From Rhodothermales bacterium (GTDB lineage: Bacteria; Bacteroidota; Rhodothermia; Rhodothermales; VXPQ01), in contig OX638295.1 of NCBI GenBank assembly GCA_951812345.1, forward strand, positions 2,328,965-2,392,964: a stretch of DNA of 64,000 nucleotides, read 5' to 3'. The notes below the pieces were generated by a model that made no database searches, had not been told where the DNA came from, and saw only the letters and a list, made by a program, of their open reading frames with translations. This document shows, in pieces, positions 8,850 through 16,688 of the stretch. The position numbers were made by a program, and so were the translations under genes. Within the stretch, counting starts at the first letter, position 1. The number at the start of each line of letters is the position of its first letter.

Positions 8850-8870
8850 TTTAGACTTAATACAAATAAA
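8850..8870. promoter_or_regulatory. AT-rich partial palindrome upstream of feoA; possible metal-regulator site
   Basis: TTTAGACTTAATACAAATAAA is an imperfect inverted repeat with TTTA/TAAA ends, lying 44-64 bases upstream of the first feoA start in otherwise GC-rich DNA. Its position fits a promoter or an iron-responsive (DtxR/Fur-type) operator, but it does not clearly match a known box. Confidence 0.25.
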
Positions 8871-8937
8871 TCGCCCGCCGGCCATGGTTCTTCACAAAAT
8901 CTTCGATATTCTGGCGCGTGTCAGTGTCGTTTTACAG

Positions 8938-9115
8938 GCGCGTCACGTCTGCGATGCCCCGAATTCGCAGTGCTTCCTCTGATTCCGACGGTGGAATCAT
9001 GACAACCTGTACTTGCGAACGTGACGCGCTGAGCGAAGCGGTTTTGGTCAGAGTATCCATAGCCTTTACGCGTGAAAGTGAAGCGCTGAGCAAAGTGGTT
9101 TTGATCAGAGCATCC
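8938..9115 (+). repeat. Two truncated, tandem right ends of the GGATACTCTGAT repeat family
   Basis: The stretch 8938-9058 matches the right half of the full-length element at 13884-14130: GCGTCACG, GATGCCCCGAATTC, CGACGGTGGAATCATGAC, GCTGAGCGAAGCGGTTTTGG, then the terminal TCAGAGTATCC. A second, shorter right end (GCTGAGCAAAGTGGTTTTGA then TCAGAGCATCC) follows at 9066-9115. No left terminus is visible. These remnants fill most of the 480-base gap between feoA and ferritin, which holds no other recognisable gene. Confidence 0.75.
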
Positions 9116-9287
9116 TCAAGCAGAAAGAAGGCCCCTGGCGCGTACGCGAAAGAGCAGCAAGGCAAACAGGGACTTGACAGCCGAACGTCCGACGACGTAT
9201 TCTTCAAACGAAAGCCGCTCGCCAAAGCGGCATGACCCGGCGGTACAGTACACGTAAAGCACTATCCAACTTTTACGGACCATTTCC

Positions 9288-9818
9288 ATGCAAACAACAA
9301 AATCGTCTTCGATCAGCCAAACCATGCAGGACGCCATCAACGATCAGATTCAGGCTGAACTGGAATCTGCCTATCTGTATCTGGCCCTGGCGGCGCGCAT
9401 GGAGCAACTCCACCTCAAGGGCTTTGCGCACTGGCTGCGTTTGCAATGGCAGGAAGAAACGCAGCACGCCCTCAAGTTCTACGATTACCTCCTCCAGCGC
9501 GATGGGGTCGTGCAGTTGAAAGAACTGCCGATGCCGACGTACGAAGCCGAGACGCCCCTCGAAATCTTCGAACTCGTCCTGGAGCACGAAAAATACATTA
9601 CCCGACGCATCAACGATCTCTACGCGCTCTCCGGCAAAGAACGCGACTATGCCTCGCAGACGCTGCTGCAATGGTTCGTCGATGAGCAGATAGAAGAGGA
9701 AGAATCCGCCCGCGATATCATCGACGATCTGCGCCTGGTCGGCGATTCCGGCGCCAGCCTTTTCCTGCTCGACCGCGAACTCGGCCAACGCCAATCCGAA
9801 GAAGAGGGGGAAGAGTAA
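9288..9818 (+). CDS. ftnA: Ferritin (FtnA-type non-heme ferritin)
   Basis: A 176-residue four-helix protein. The first helix has QIQAELESAYLYLALA, supplying Glu and Tyr of the ferroxidase centre, followed by EETQHALKFYDYL with the EExxH metal-binding motif, and QWFVDEQIEEEESA in the fourth helix region. Length and order fit bacterial FtnA. It stores iron as ferric mineral in a cytosolic 24-mer. Its position next to feoAAB, though on the opposite strand, suggests a common iron-homeostasis role. The ATG at 9288 follows a run (ccatttcc) without a strong ribosome-binding site. Confidence 0.95.
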   Translation: MQTTKSSSISQTMQDAINDQIQAELESAYLYLALAARMEQLHLKGFAHWLRLQWQEETQHALKFYDYLLQRDGVVQLKELPMPTYEAETPLEIFELVLEHEKYITRRINDLYALSGKERDYASQTLLQWFVDEQIEEEESARDIIDDLRLVGDSGASLFLLDRELGQRQSEEEGEE

Positions 9819-9897
9819 CGGACACCTGATTTCACGGATTGGATTTCAGGGGGTGAGCATGCCCGGCGCCCCGGCCCGTCACGTTCCGGACAGCACC

Positions 9898-10788
9898 CTA
9901 TCCACGCAGCCGCTCATTGAAGAAATCAATGGTCCTTTTCCAGGCCAGTTTGGCGGCTTCTTCGTCATAACGCGGCGTGGTGTCATTGTGGAATCCGTGG
10001 TTCACATCCGGGTAGAAGTGCGCCGTATACTCTTTCTGGTGTTCCATCAATGCGGCCTCATACGCCGGCCATCCTGCATTTACTCTGGCATCAAGCCCTG
10101 CAAAATGAAGGACTAATGGGGCCTTGATCGAAGGCGCCTCTTCCGCAGCAGGCTGCCCGCCGTAGAAAGGAACCGCGGCAAGCAGCCCCGGCGCCCGAAC
10201 CGCCATCATGTTGGAAATCCATCCTCCGAAACAGAACCCGACGACGCCCACGTTACCGCTGCACGCGGGATGGGCTTTCAAATATTCATAGGCCGCGATA
10301 AAATCTTCCAGCATCTCTCCGCGGTCTCGCTGCCGTTGCAGGGCCCTCCCGTCATCATCGTTGCCGGGATACCCGCCAAGCGGCGTTAAGGCATCCGGGG
10401 CCAAGGCAATAAAATCAGCCAGCCCCGCCCTTCTGCACACATCTTCTATGTGCGGATTGAGCCCCCGGTTTTCATGCACCACCACCACGCCCGGCAACCT
10501 GGATTCGTTGCCGACCGGCATAGACAACAGGCCCCGTATCCTGCCCCCACCCTTCGGCGAGTCATACTCGACATATTCCTCATCCAGGCGCGGATCCCCC
10601 GCCCTCACCTGTTGTGCAACGGCATAGTTCGGGGACAGGTAATCGATGATGGCCGCGACAGTAAGCCCGCCCACGGCATACTGGGAAATCCGTTCCATGA
10701 ACTCGCGGCGACTAATCTTGCCATGGACATAGCGGTCGAAAAGGTCGAAAACCTCCTGGCCCAACTGCCCGTTTTCAATGTTCTTCAT
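9898..10788 (-). CDS. Dienelactone hydrolase family protein, probably exported
   Basis: A 296-residue alpha/beta hydrolase. GFCFGGW supplies the nucleophile Cys in the dienelactone hydrolase pattern, AGLDARVN the acidic residue and DVNHGFHND the His. The N terminus carries [12 protein letters not shown] followed by a hydrophobic stretch ([15 protein letters not shown]) and a possible AVA cleavage site, resembling a Tat-type signal. The family hydrolyses lactone or ester bonds; substrate cannot be inferred. It stands alone, convergent with ferritin and preceded by a full repeat element. Confidence 0.88.
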   Translation of the reverse strand: MKNIENGQLGQEVFDLFDRYVHGKISRREFMERISQYAVGGLTVAAIIDYLSPNYAVAQQVRAGDPRLDEEYVEYDSPKGGGRIRGLLSMPVGNESRLPGVVVVHENRGLNPHIEDVCRRAGLADFIALAPDALTPLGGYPGNDDDGRALQRQRDRGEMLEDFIAAYEYLKAHPACSGNVGVVGFCFGGWISNMMAVRAPGLLAAVPFYGGQPAAEEAPSIKAPLVLHFAGLDARVNAGWPAYEAALMEHQKEYTAHFYPDVNHGFHNDTTPRYDEEAAKLAWKRTIDFFNERLRG

Positions 10789-10807
10789 CGGAATGCCTCT
10801 CTGTTAA

Positions 10808-11062
10808 GGATATTCTGATTAAGTCCGCAAAGCTCAGAGGCTTGCGAGGAGTGCGCTGGCAAGGAATGACGAAGCAGCGTGGCAGGCCCCACGTAATGAG
10901 GAATGACACAGCCAGCGTGCTCCTCGCAGCCTCCCGAAGGGCGCGTCACGGCCACCATGCCCAAAATTCGTAGTGTTTCCCGTTGATTTCAACGATGGCG
11001 TCATGATGTCCTGTATGCAAGAAAGTGATGCGCTGAGCGAAGCGGTTTTAATCAGAGTATCC
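10808..11062 (+). repeat. Full-length copy of the GGATACTCTGAT repeat (255 bp)
   Basis: It starts GGATATTCTGATTAAG and ends GGTTTTAATCAGAGTATCC, giving terminal inverted repeats. The interior aligns along its whole length with 13884-14130 (shared TCAGAGGCTTGCGAGG, AATGACGAAGCAG, CTCCCGAAGGGC, GCTGAGCGAAGCGGTTTT). It encodes nothing recognisable. It fills the space between the dienelactone hydrolase start and the stop of the DUF5916-type gene, ending four bases from that stop. Confidence 0.85.
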
Positions 11063-11066
11063 TTAC

Positions 11067-13703
11067 TTAATTCAGGAAGTTGTAATTCAGCTTGATCAGG
11101 AAGGCGTTCTCCGGAAAGACATCGAAGGTGTTGCCGAATTGATCGTTGATCGAACGGTCGTAGGGCGAACGGACCATAGGTGCGAGAGGATTCAATATGT
11201 CTTCTGCTTCTCTGCCATGCGTCCAGACGACGAACAGCGCAGAGCCGGGACGGTATTCCCAACGCAATACGAGATTGGAATGCAGGCTGCTGAAGGAAAA
11301 TTCATCCCGCTTGGGATAGGCGTCGAAATCAGTCAGGTTGTCCCGATCCTGATGAATCCGGAAACGGTCGTAGCGGCCCCGCGCCGCAAAAAGCTGGCTG
11401 TAGAGCTGCAAAGAAAGCCTGGGCGTCAGGGTAAACGTGCCGCGTAGCGTAATGTCTGCCGAACGCGTATCCCGCGCGCCGAATACGGACACGTAGTACT
11501 GGTCGACGCCAGTGAGATCAACGCCGGCAAGAATACCGCTAAGCGTTCCGCGATCGTCGAACGCTACAAAATCCGAATAGGTCAAGTCATCCGGATGAGA
11601 CGCTTCCTCCCCGATGCGCCAATCGGATCCGGAACGCAAAAAGGTTTCGTTTGCAGACCAGGCCAGCACATTGCGTTCCCACTCGCCTTCTATTTGGGCG
11701 GACAACGACAAACGATTGCTGGCATTCCATTGCCCTTCGAGGCTGACTTCCGATTCCGTGCCTCCATCGCCGTGAAATGTCAAATCCAGCCCCGGCTCAA
11801 GTTGCCAGTTGCGCCTTTCGTCGGTTGCGAACCGCCCCTGGATGGCGACGTTTCCCGGCGGAGACCAAGGCAAAAGACCGCGCGTCTCGTACAAATCGTA
11901 CCCGCCGAACGGTTTTTCAGATTCAAGGCCGAAAATGATGGACTGGAAACCGCGGAGCGTCCACCGGGAACCGAAATCCAGGCGCTGTCCGAGGTGCAGC
12001 CCTTCCCGGTAGGAGAATTCCTGAACGACGAAGAAACGCGCTCCGGCTCGCGAGAAAGGGCCAAAGGGCCTTCCGCCATTGACCTGGTGCTGAATGGAGG
12101 AGAGAAACGCAATGAAATTGTTCTCGCGAAGTTGACCCGTATCGTTCGGATTAAAGGCGTCGCTGAATACGTCCAGCCCTGCAAATCCGTACCAGGCCCC
12201 CTGTCGCTTGCGCATCCATAGCTTACTGGCGAACCCGGTCTCTCCGTCGATATCCGCATCGATCCGGTTTCTGCTCGTAAGCGCAAAGAATCCCTCGACG
12301 CCATACCGGTTCTCGAGAAACCGGAGATCCCAATCCGCGCCTGCCGCCAGGCTGCGCAAGTGATTCTCATCCACATCGGATCCTTCGAACAGGGTTACGA
12401 TGCCCCCCACGCTCGACCAGGACCCGATTTGCTGACTCGCCCGTCCGACGCCATACCCTCGCGAAGGACTGAAATCGGATCCCGTGGCCGCCCCCAACAC
12501 GCCAAAAGAAAGGCCCGAGCCCGTACGTCCGGAAAGCTTCGTGGCGCCAATAATGGGGGCATCCGCCCCGATCCGGCGCGTATACAGAAGCCGTCCGGGG
12601 CCGACTGAAAATTCGTAGATATTGATGCCCTCTACAAAGAAGGGGCGCCGTTCCTGAAAAAAGGTTTCGAACGCCGTAAGGTTCAACACCGCCGGATCGG
12701 CTTCGACCTGACCGAAATCCGGATTGATCGCCCCATCCAGCGTAACATTCGTGCCAAGACCGACCTTCAGGTCCCCGCCCACATCGAAGGTGCGGCTGCT
12801 TGTCCGTTTTCCGGCGACCTCCTCGCTTTCGAGGGTGTTCACTCCGGTGACGGTATAGGGTATGATCTGTACGTTACGCCGGGGCTTCACGTCCCGAATG
12901 CCTTCCAGACGACCAAACCGGGCCACCAGGTTGGTCCGCTCCGTACGGGGCACATGGGGCCACTCCGATTGTTCGCCGAGCCGGGGAATCCTGCGCGTGA
13001 AGTGAACCCCCCACGTTTGCGTGGGCGCCTCCGAGAAACGCAGCATGCTGTACGGAATGCGCAGCTCCACAGCCCACCCCTCTTGCGTTGCGCGTACATC
13101 CGAATACCATACGGCGTCCCAGGAAGGATCCATGCCTCGGGGCGCATTATTACCGCCTCCTCCGCCCCCCGGTCCGCCGCCGCCCGGCCCGCCGCCGGTT
13201 GTTCCGCTCCCAGTCTGGAGCGCATCGAACTGCACGCCGGCCGCATTCACGCCAAAGACATAGGCGGTACGCCGGTCGAAATAGGCGTCCACGGCCACCA
13301 GAAACCAGTCGGCCCGATTGAAATCGTCCCGCCGCCCCAATGCCCTTTCAATAGCCCCCGGCTCATCGTCATGGAGCAATGCCCCGACGTAGAGATTATT
13401 CGCACCATACAAAACGCGAACTTCCGTTTCCTGAAAGGCCGGGGCGCCGTCCACAGGTTCGTATTGCCGGAAACCGGATACGGCGATCGCCCTTCGCCAA
13501 GCGTCTTCGTCCAGTATGCCGTCGAGGGCGATCTCCTCTTCGACAAACAGGGCCTGCATGACGCCCTCGTTGTCCTGCTCTATCGGAGACGACGGCGCAC
13601 TCGTCTGGGCCGAAACCTCGAGGACGGGCAGCAGGACGCACACGGCGAACGCGGCTGCAACGAATGCCGAAACATGTGGCAAAATCAGTACGTCACGTCG
13701 CAT
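11067..13703 (-). CDS. DUF5916-type outer-membrane protein with N-terminal CBM9-like domain
   Basis: The chosen ATG at 13703 gives MRRDVLILPHVSAFVAAAF, a signal peptide ending near VSA; the frame is open to 13778 but the extra 25 residues spoil the signal. Residues 35-250 read as a carbohydrate-binding family 9-like domain (DGILDEDAWRRA, VRVLYGANNLYVGALLHD, WAVELRIPYSMLRF). The rest, with DFGQVEADPAVLNLTAFETF and FFQERRPFFVEG, is typical of DUF5916 and ends in beta-strand-rich sequence with a C-terminal KLNYNFLN, as in outer-membrane barrels. A glycine-rich loop (GGGPGGGGPGGGGGG) interrupts the CBM9-like part. The natural ligand is unknown. It is a paralog of the divergent gene at 14201. Confidence 0.82.
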   Translation of the reverse strand: MRRDVLILPHVSAFVAAAFAVCVLLPVLEVSAQTSAPSSPIEQDNEGVMQALFVEEEIALDGILDEDAWRRAIAVSGFRQYEPVDGAPAFQETEVRVLYGANNLYVGALLHDDEPGAIERALGRRDDFNRADWFLVAVDAYFDRRTAYVFGVNAAGVQFDALQTGSGTTGGGPGGGGPGGGGGGNNAPRGMDPSWDAVWYSDVRATQEGWAVELRIPYSMLRFSEAPTQTWGVHFTRRIPRLGEQSEWPHVPRTERTNLVARFGRLEGIRDVKPRRNVQIIPYTVTGVNTLESEEVAGKRTSSRTFDVGGDLKVGLGTNVTLDGAINPDFGQVEADPAVLNLTAFETFFQERRPFFVEGINIYEFSVGPGRLLYTRRIGADAPIIGATKLSGRTGSGLSFGVLGAATGSDFSPSRGYGVGRASQQIGSWSSVGGIVTLFEGSDVDENHLRSLAAGADWDLRFLENRYGVEGFFALTSRNRIDADIDGETGFASKLWMRKRQGAWYGFAGLDVFSDAFNPNDTGQLRENNFIAFLSSIQHQVNGGRPFGPFSRAGARFFVVQEFSYREGLHLGQRLDFGSRWTLRGFQSIIFGLESEKPFGGYDLYETRGLLPWSPPGNVAIQGRFATDERRNWQLEPGLDLTFHGDGGTESEVSLEGQWNASNRLSLSAQIEGEWERNVLAWSANETFLRSGSDWRIGEEASHPDDLTYSDFVAFDDRGTLSGILAGVDLTGVDQYYVSVFGARDTRSADITLRGTFTLTPRLSLQLYSQLFAARGRYDRFRIHQDRDNLTDFDAYPKRDEFSFSSLHSNLVLRWEYRPGSALFVVWTHGREAEDILNPLAPMVRSPYDRSINDQFGNTFDVFPENAFLIKLNYNFLN

Positions 13704-13883
13704 GGAGACCACTTTTTGAGCGAATTGAGTGGAAAATTTTTCCTGACAGATCCTTTTTGATGGCAACCCTTCGGGCAAAGCCTAAAATGGAGGTCCATAG
13801 ACTCCCATGGTTAGACCCCAAATACGCGTTCTGCATTCCATACACGGCAAAAAATACGTATATCCAGCTACGTTTGCGTTATA

Positions 13884-14130
13884 GGATACTCTGATTAAGT
13901 CCTCAAAGCTCAGAGGCTTGCGAGGGGCGGGCCGGCAAAGAATGACGAAGCAGTGTATGTGGCGGCCCCGCACAATGAAGAAATGACGCGGCCAGCGCGC
14001 TTCTCGCAATCTCCCGAAGGGCACGTCACGTTCGCGACGCCCCGAATTCCCAGTGCTTCCCATAATTCCGACGATGGAATCATGACACGAACGCGACGCG
14101 CTGAGCGAAGCGGTTTTGGTCAGAGTATCG
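13884..14130 (+). repeat. Full-length copy of the GGATACTCTGAT repeat (247 bp)
   Basis: Its ends GGATACTCTGATTAAG and GGTTTTGGTCAGAGTATCG are inverted repeats, and TA dinucleotides flank both sides. The inside is homologous to 10808-11062 and has no reading frame of note. It occupies half of the roughly 500-base divergent intergenic region between two DUF5916-type genes, so it lies in the leader or promoter region of one or both. The rest of that gap (13704-13883 and 14131-14200) shows nothing recognisable. Confidence 0.85.
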
Positions 14131-14200
14131 TATATTCTATAATCGTATTTTTGGCCTTTATTCGCATCTTCCTCTCTCCTATCCTTTCCGGCCGCCCTCC

Positions 14201-16537
14201 ATGCACTACAGGATGCACTGCGCAAGCCGGGCAACGCTTGCGTCCCTCTTCTTTTTTCTGACCCTGTCCCTTGCGCTTCCCGCCACGGCGCAGCAAGCGG
14301 GACAGACGGGAGCCTACGCCGCCAATAACAGCGCTGCCGATAGCGATCCGATCGCCGCCCCCGCAATACGCGCGGTTAAAAGCGACAGCGACGCCCTGCC
14401 TGTCCTTGACGGCGACGTACTGGGCGATCCCGCCTGGGCCGACCTGGAGCCTGTCACCGGATTTATCCAAATCACTCCGAACGAGGGACAACCGGCTTCC
14501 GAGCAGACCGCGGTCCGCATCCGGTACACCGAACAGACCCTGTACGTCGGCGTCGTGTGCTACGACCGCGACCCGTCGCAGATCATCGTGTCGGACAGCC
14601 GCCGGGATGCGGATCCCCAGGAGGCCGACAGTTTCAGCCTCATTCTGGATACGTACCGGGATCTCCAGAGCGGGTTCATCTTCGGGACGAACTCCGCCGG
14701 GGTCGAGTACGATGCGCAGGTAACGAACGAAGGCCAGAACAGCGGACGGTTCTCGCAGGGCCCACGCAACCAAAGCGGTTCGGGCGGCGGTCTGAACGTC
14801 AACTGGGATGGCGCGTGGACGGTCTACACGGAAACGGGAGCGTACGGATGGAGCGCCGAATTCGCCATTCCGCTGCGCACATTGCGCTTTGCGACCGGGG
14901 AAAATCAGGTGTGGGGCGTCAACTTCGAACGCCGCATCCGGCGGCGGAACGAAACCGCCTACTGGGCCCCGCTTCCCCGACAATACACGCTCGCGCGGGT
15001 CTCGCTGGCCGGAACGCTGGAAGGTCTGGACATCCAGGCGCCGCGCAATCTGCAAATCATCCCGTACGCGCTTGGACAAGGCGCCCGCACCACCGACTCC
15101 TCGGAGTTGCCAACCACCTCGGAATACGCAGACCCTGAAGGAGATGTCGGCATAGACCTGAAGTATAGCCTGACGCCAAGCATGACGCTCGACGTCACGT
15201 ACAACACCGATTTTGCGCAGGTCGAGGTGGACGAGCAACAAATCAATCTGGACCGCTTCAATCTTTTCTTCCCGGAAAAAAGGCCCTTCTTCCTGGAGAA
15301 CGCCGGGGTGTTTTCGGTGGGCGCCCCGGGACAGATCGATCTGTTCTTCAGCCGACGCATCGGCATCGGCGCGAGCGGCGTAGCCGTGCCCATCCTCGGC
15401 GGCGCCCGCCTCTCCGGTTCCATGGGGGATTACCGGATCGGGGTACTCAACATGCAAACCCGGCAACTCGGTGGAGAGGAGGTTCCCGGGAATAACTTCA
15501 GCGTGGCGCGCCTCAAGCGCGAGTTCCCGAACCGCACCTTCGCGGGCGTGCTTGTCACCAACCGGCAGGGCGTGGGCGATCTGGCGAACGCGGACAATTA
15601 CAACCGTGTATTTGCTGTCGACGGTCAACTTGGCATCGGACAGTACGGCCTGATATCGGGTTTCGGGGCTCTGTCCGAAACGCCGGACATGTCAGCAAAA
15701 AACCATGCGTACAGGCTGCTTACCACCTACAACTCCCAGTCCTGGCTGCTGAATGCAGGCTATACCGAAGTAGCCGAAAACTTCAACCCGGAACTCGGTT
15801 TTCTGCAAAGAACATCCTACCGCTATTTCAACGGCCTCGTTTTTTACCGGTATCGTCCCGACTTCCTGCGCTTTCACGAATTGCGCCCGCATGTCAGCTA
15901 CAATGGGTACTGGGGCTTCGACAGGGTGTACGAAACAGGTTTTCTGCATATCGACAACCACTGGGAATGGGAAAACGGCTGGGAGATTCATACAGGCATC
16001 AACTTCACCACCGAAGGCGTCCGGAATGCTTTTCAAATCAGCGAAGGAGTGTGGGTGCCGAGGAAATCGTACCATCATCGGGAAGCCATGATCGTCGGCA
16101 TCACGGACGAGAGCCTTCCGCTCAGCCTGAGCACCCGGGTGATTGCGGGGGGATTCTTCGGGGGCGATCGCGTTACGGTCCTTTCCACCATCCGCGCCCG
16201 GGTCGGAGATGCATTCAACACGGAAATCGGCCTGAGCCAAAACTGGGTGGACCTGCCGGGCGGCAACTTCACCGCGAATCTGGTGCGTACGCGGCTTTCG
16301 TATTCCTTCACCCCGCGGATCTACGTGCAAACCCTGATTCAGTACAACAGCGCAGCAGAACTATGGTCCATGAACCTGCGGTTCGGGTGGCTTCAATCAG
16401 CGGGCACAGGCCTGTTCGTTGTCTTTAACCATACATCCGAATATGACCTGGATGGAGGATTCGGCGCCTTCGAACCACAGTTCACGGACCAGGCAATCAT
16501 TATCAAGTACTCGCGGCTGCTGAACGTGCTGCGGTGA
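14201..16537 (+). CDS. DUF5916-type outer-membrane protein, paralog of the 11067-13703 product
   Basis: A 778-residue protein with a signal peptide (hydrophobic LASLFFFLTLSLALPATAQ), a CBM9-like region (DGDVLGDPAWADLEPVTGF, VRIRYTEQTLYVGVVCYD, WSAEFAIPLRTLRFA) and the DUF5916 hallmark segments DFAQVEVDEQQINLDRFNLF and FFPEKRPFFLENAGVF. A beta-strand-rich C terminus ends KYSRLLNVLR. Gene order and motif conservation with the leftward neighbour suggest a divergent duplicated pair. A second ATG at 14213 is possible. Substrate and function are unknown; the fold suggests an outer-membrane channel or binding protein. Confidence 0.82.
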   Translation: MHYRMHCASRATLASLFFFLTLSLALPATAQQAGQTGAYAANNSAADSDPIAAPAIRAVKSDSDALPVLDGDVLGDPAWADLEPVTGFIQITPNEGQPASEQTAVRIRYTEQTLYVGVVCYDRDPSQIIVSDSRRDADPQEADSFSLILDTYRDLQSGFIFGTNSAGVEYDAQVTNEGQNSGRFSQGPRNQSGSGGGLNVNWDGAWTVYTETGAYGWSAEFAIPLRTLRFATGENQVWGVNFERRIRRRNETAYWAPLPRQYTLARVSLAGTLEGLDIQAPRNLQIIPYALGQGARTTDSSELPTTSEYADPEGDVGIDLKYSLTPSMTLDVTYNTDFAQVEVDEQQINLDRFNLFFPEKRPFFLENAGVFSVGAPGQIDLFFSRRIGIGASGVAVPILGGARLSGSMGDYRIGVLNMQTRQLGGEEVPGNNFSVARLKREFPNRTFAGVLVTNRQGVGDLANADNYNRVFAVDGQLGIGQYGLISGFGALSETPDMSAKNHAYRLLTTYNSQSWLLNAGYTEVAENFNPELGFLQRTSYRYFNGLVFYRYRPDFLRFHELRPHVSYNGYWGFDRVYETGFLHIDNHWEWENGWEIHTGINFTTEGVRNAFQISEGVWVPRKSYHHREAMIVGITDESLPLSLSTRVIAGGFFGGDRVTVLSTIRARVGDAFNTEIGLSQNWVDLPGGNFTANLVRTRLSYSFTPRIYVQTLIQYNSAAELWSMNLRFGWLQSAGTGLFVVFNHTSEYDLDGGFGAFEPQFTDQAIIIKYSRLLNVLR

Positions 16538-16688
16538 AAAAGCCTCCTTGTTGCACGATGACACGGTAGGCGTGCATTGCGAGCGATAAAAAAAGCCGGG
16601 AGCGCGCAAGGCGCCCCGCATATTCGTTCAACAGCATCGCCGCCCTTATCTGCTTGTTGAACGGCAGCAGCCGGATTGCCACCTGCAT

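Noticed and set aside
8932-9225. A 97-residue minus-strand frame between feoA and ferritin
   Set aside because: It is composed mostly of truncated repeat elements and carries no recognisable feature.
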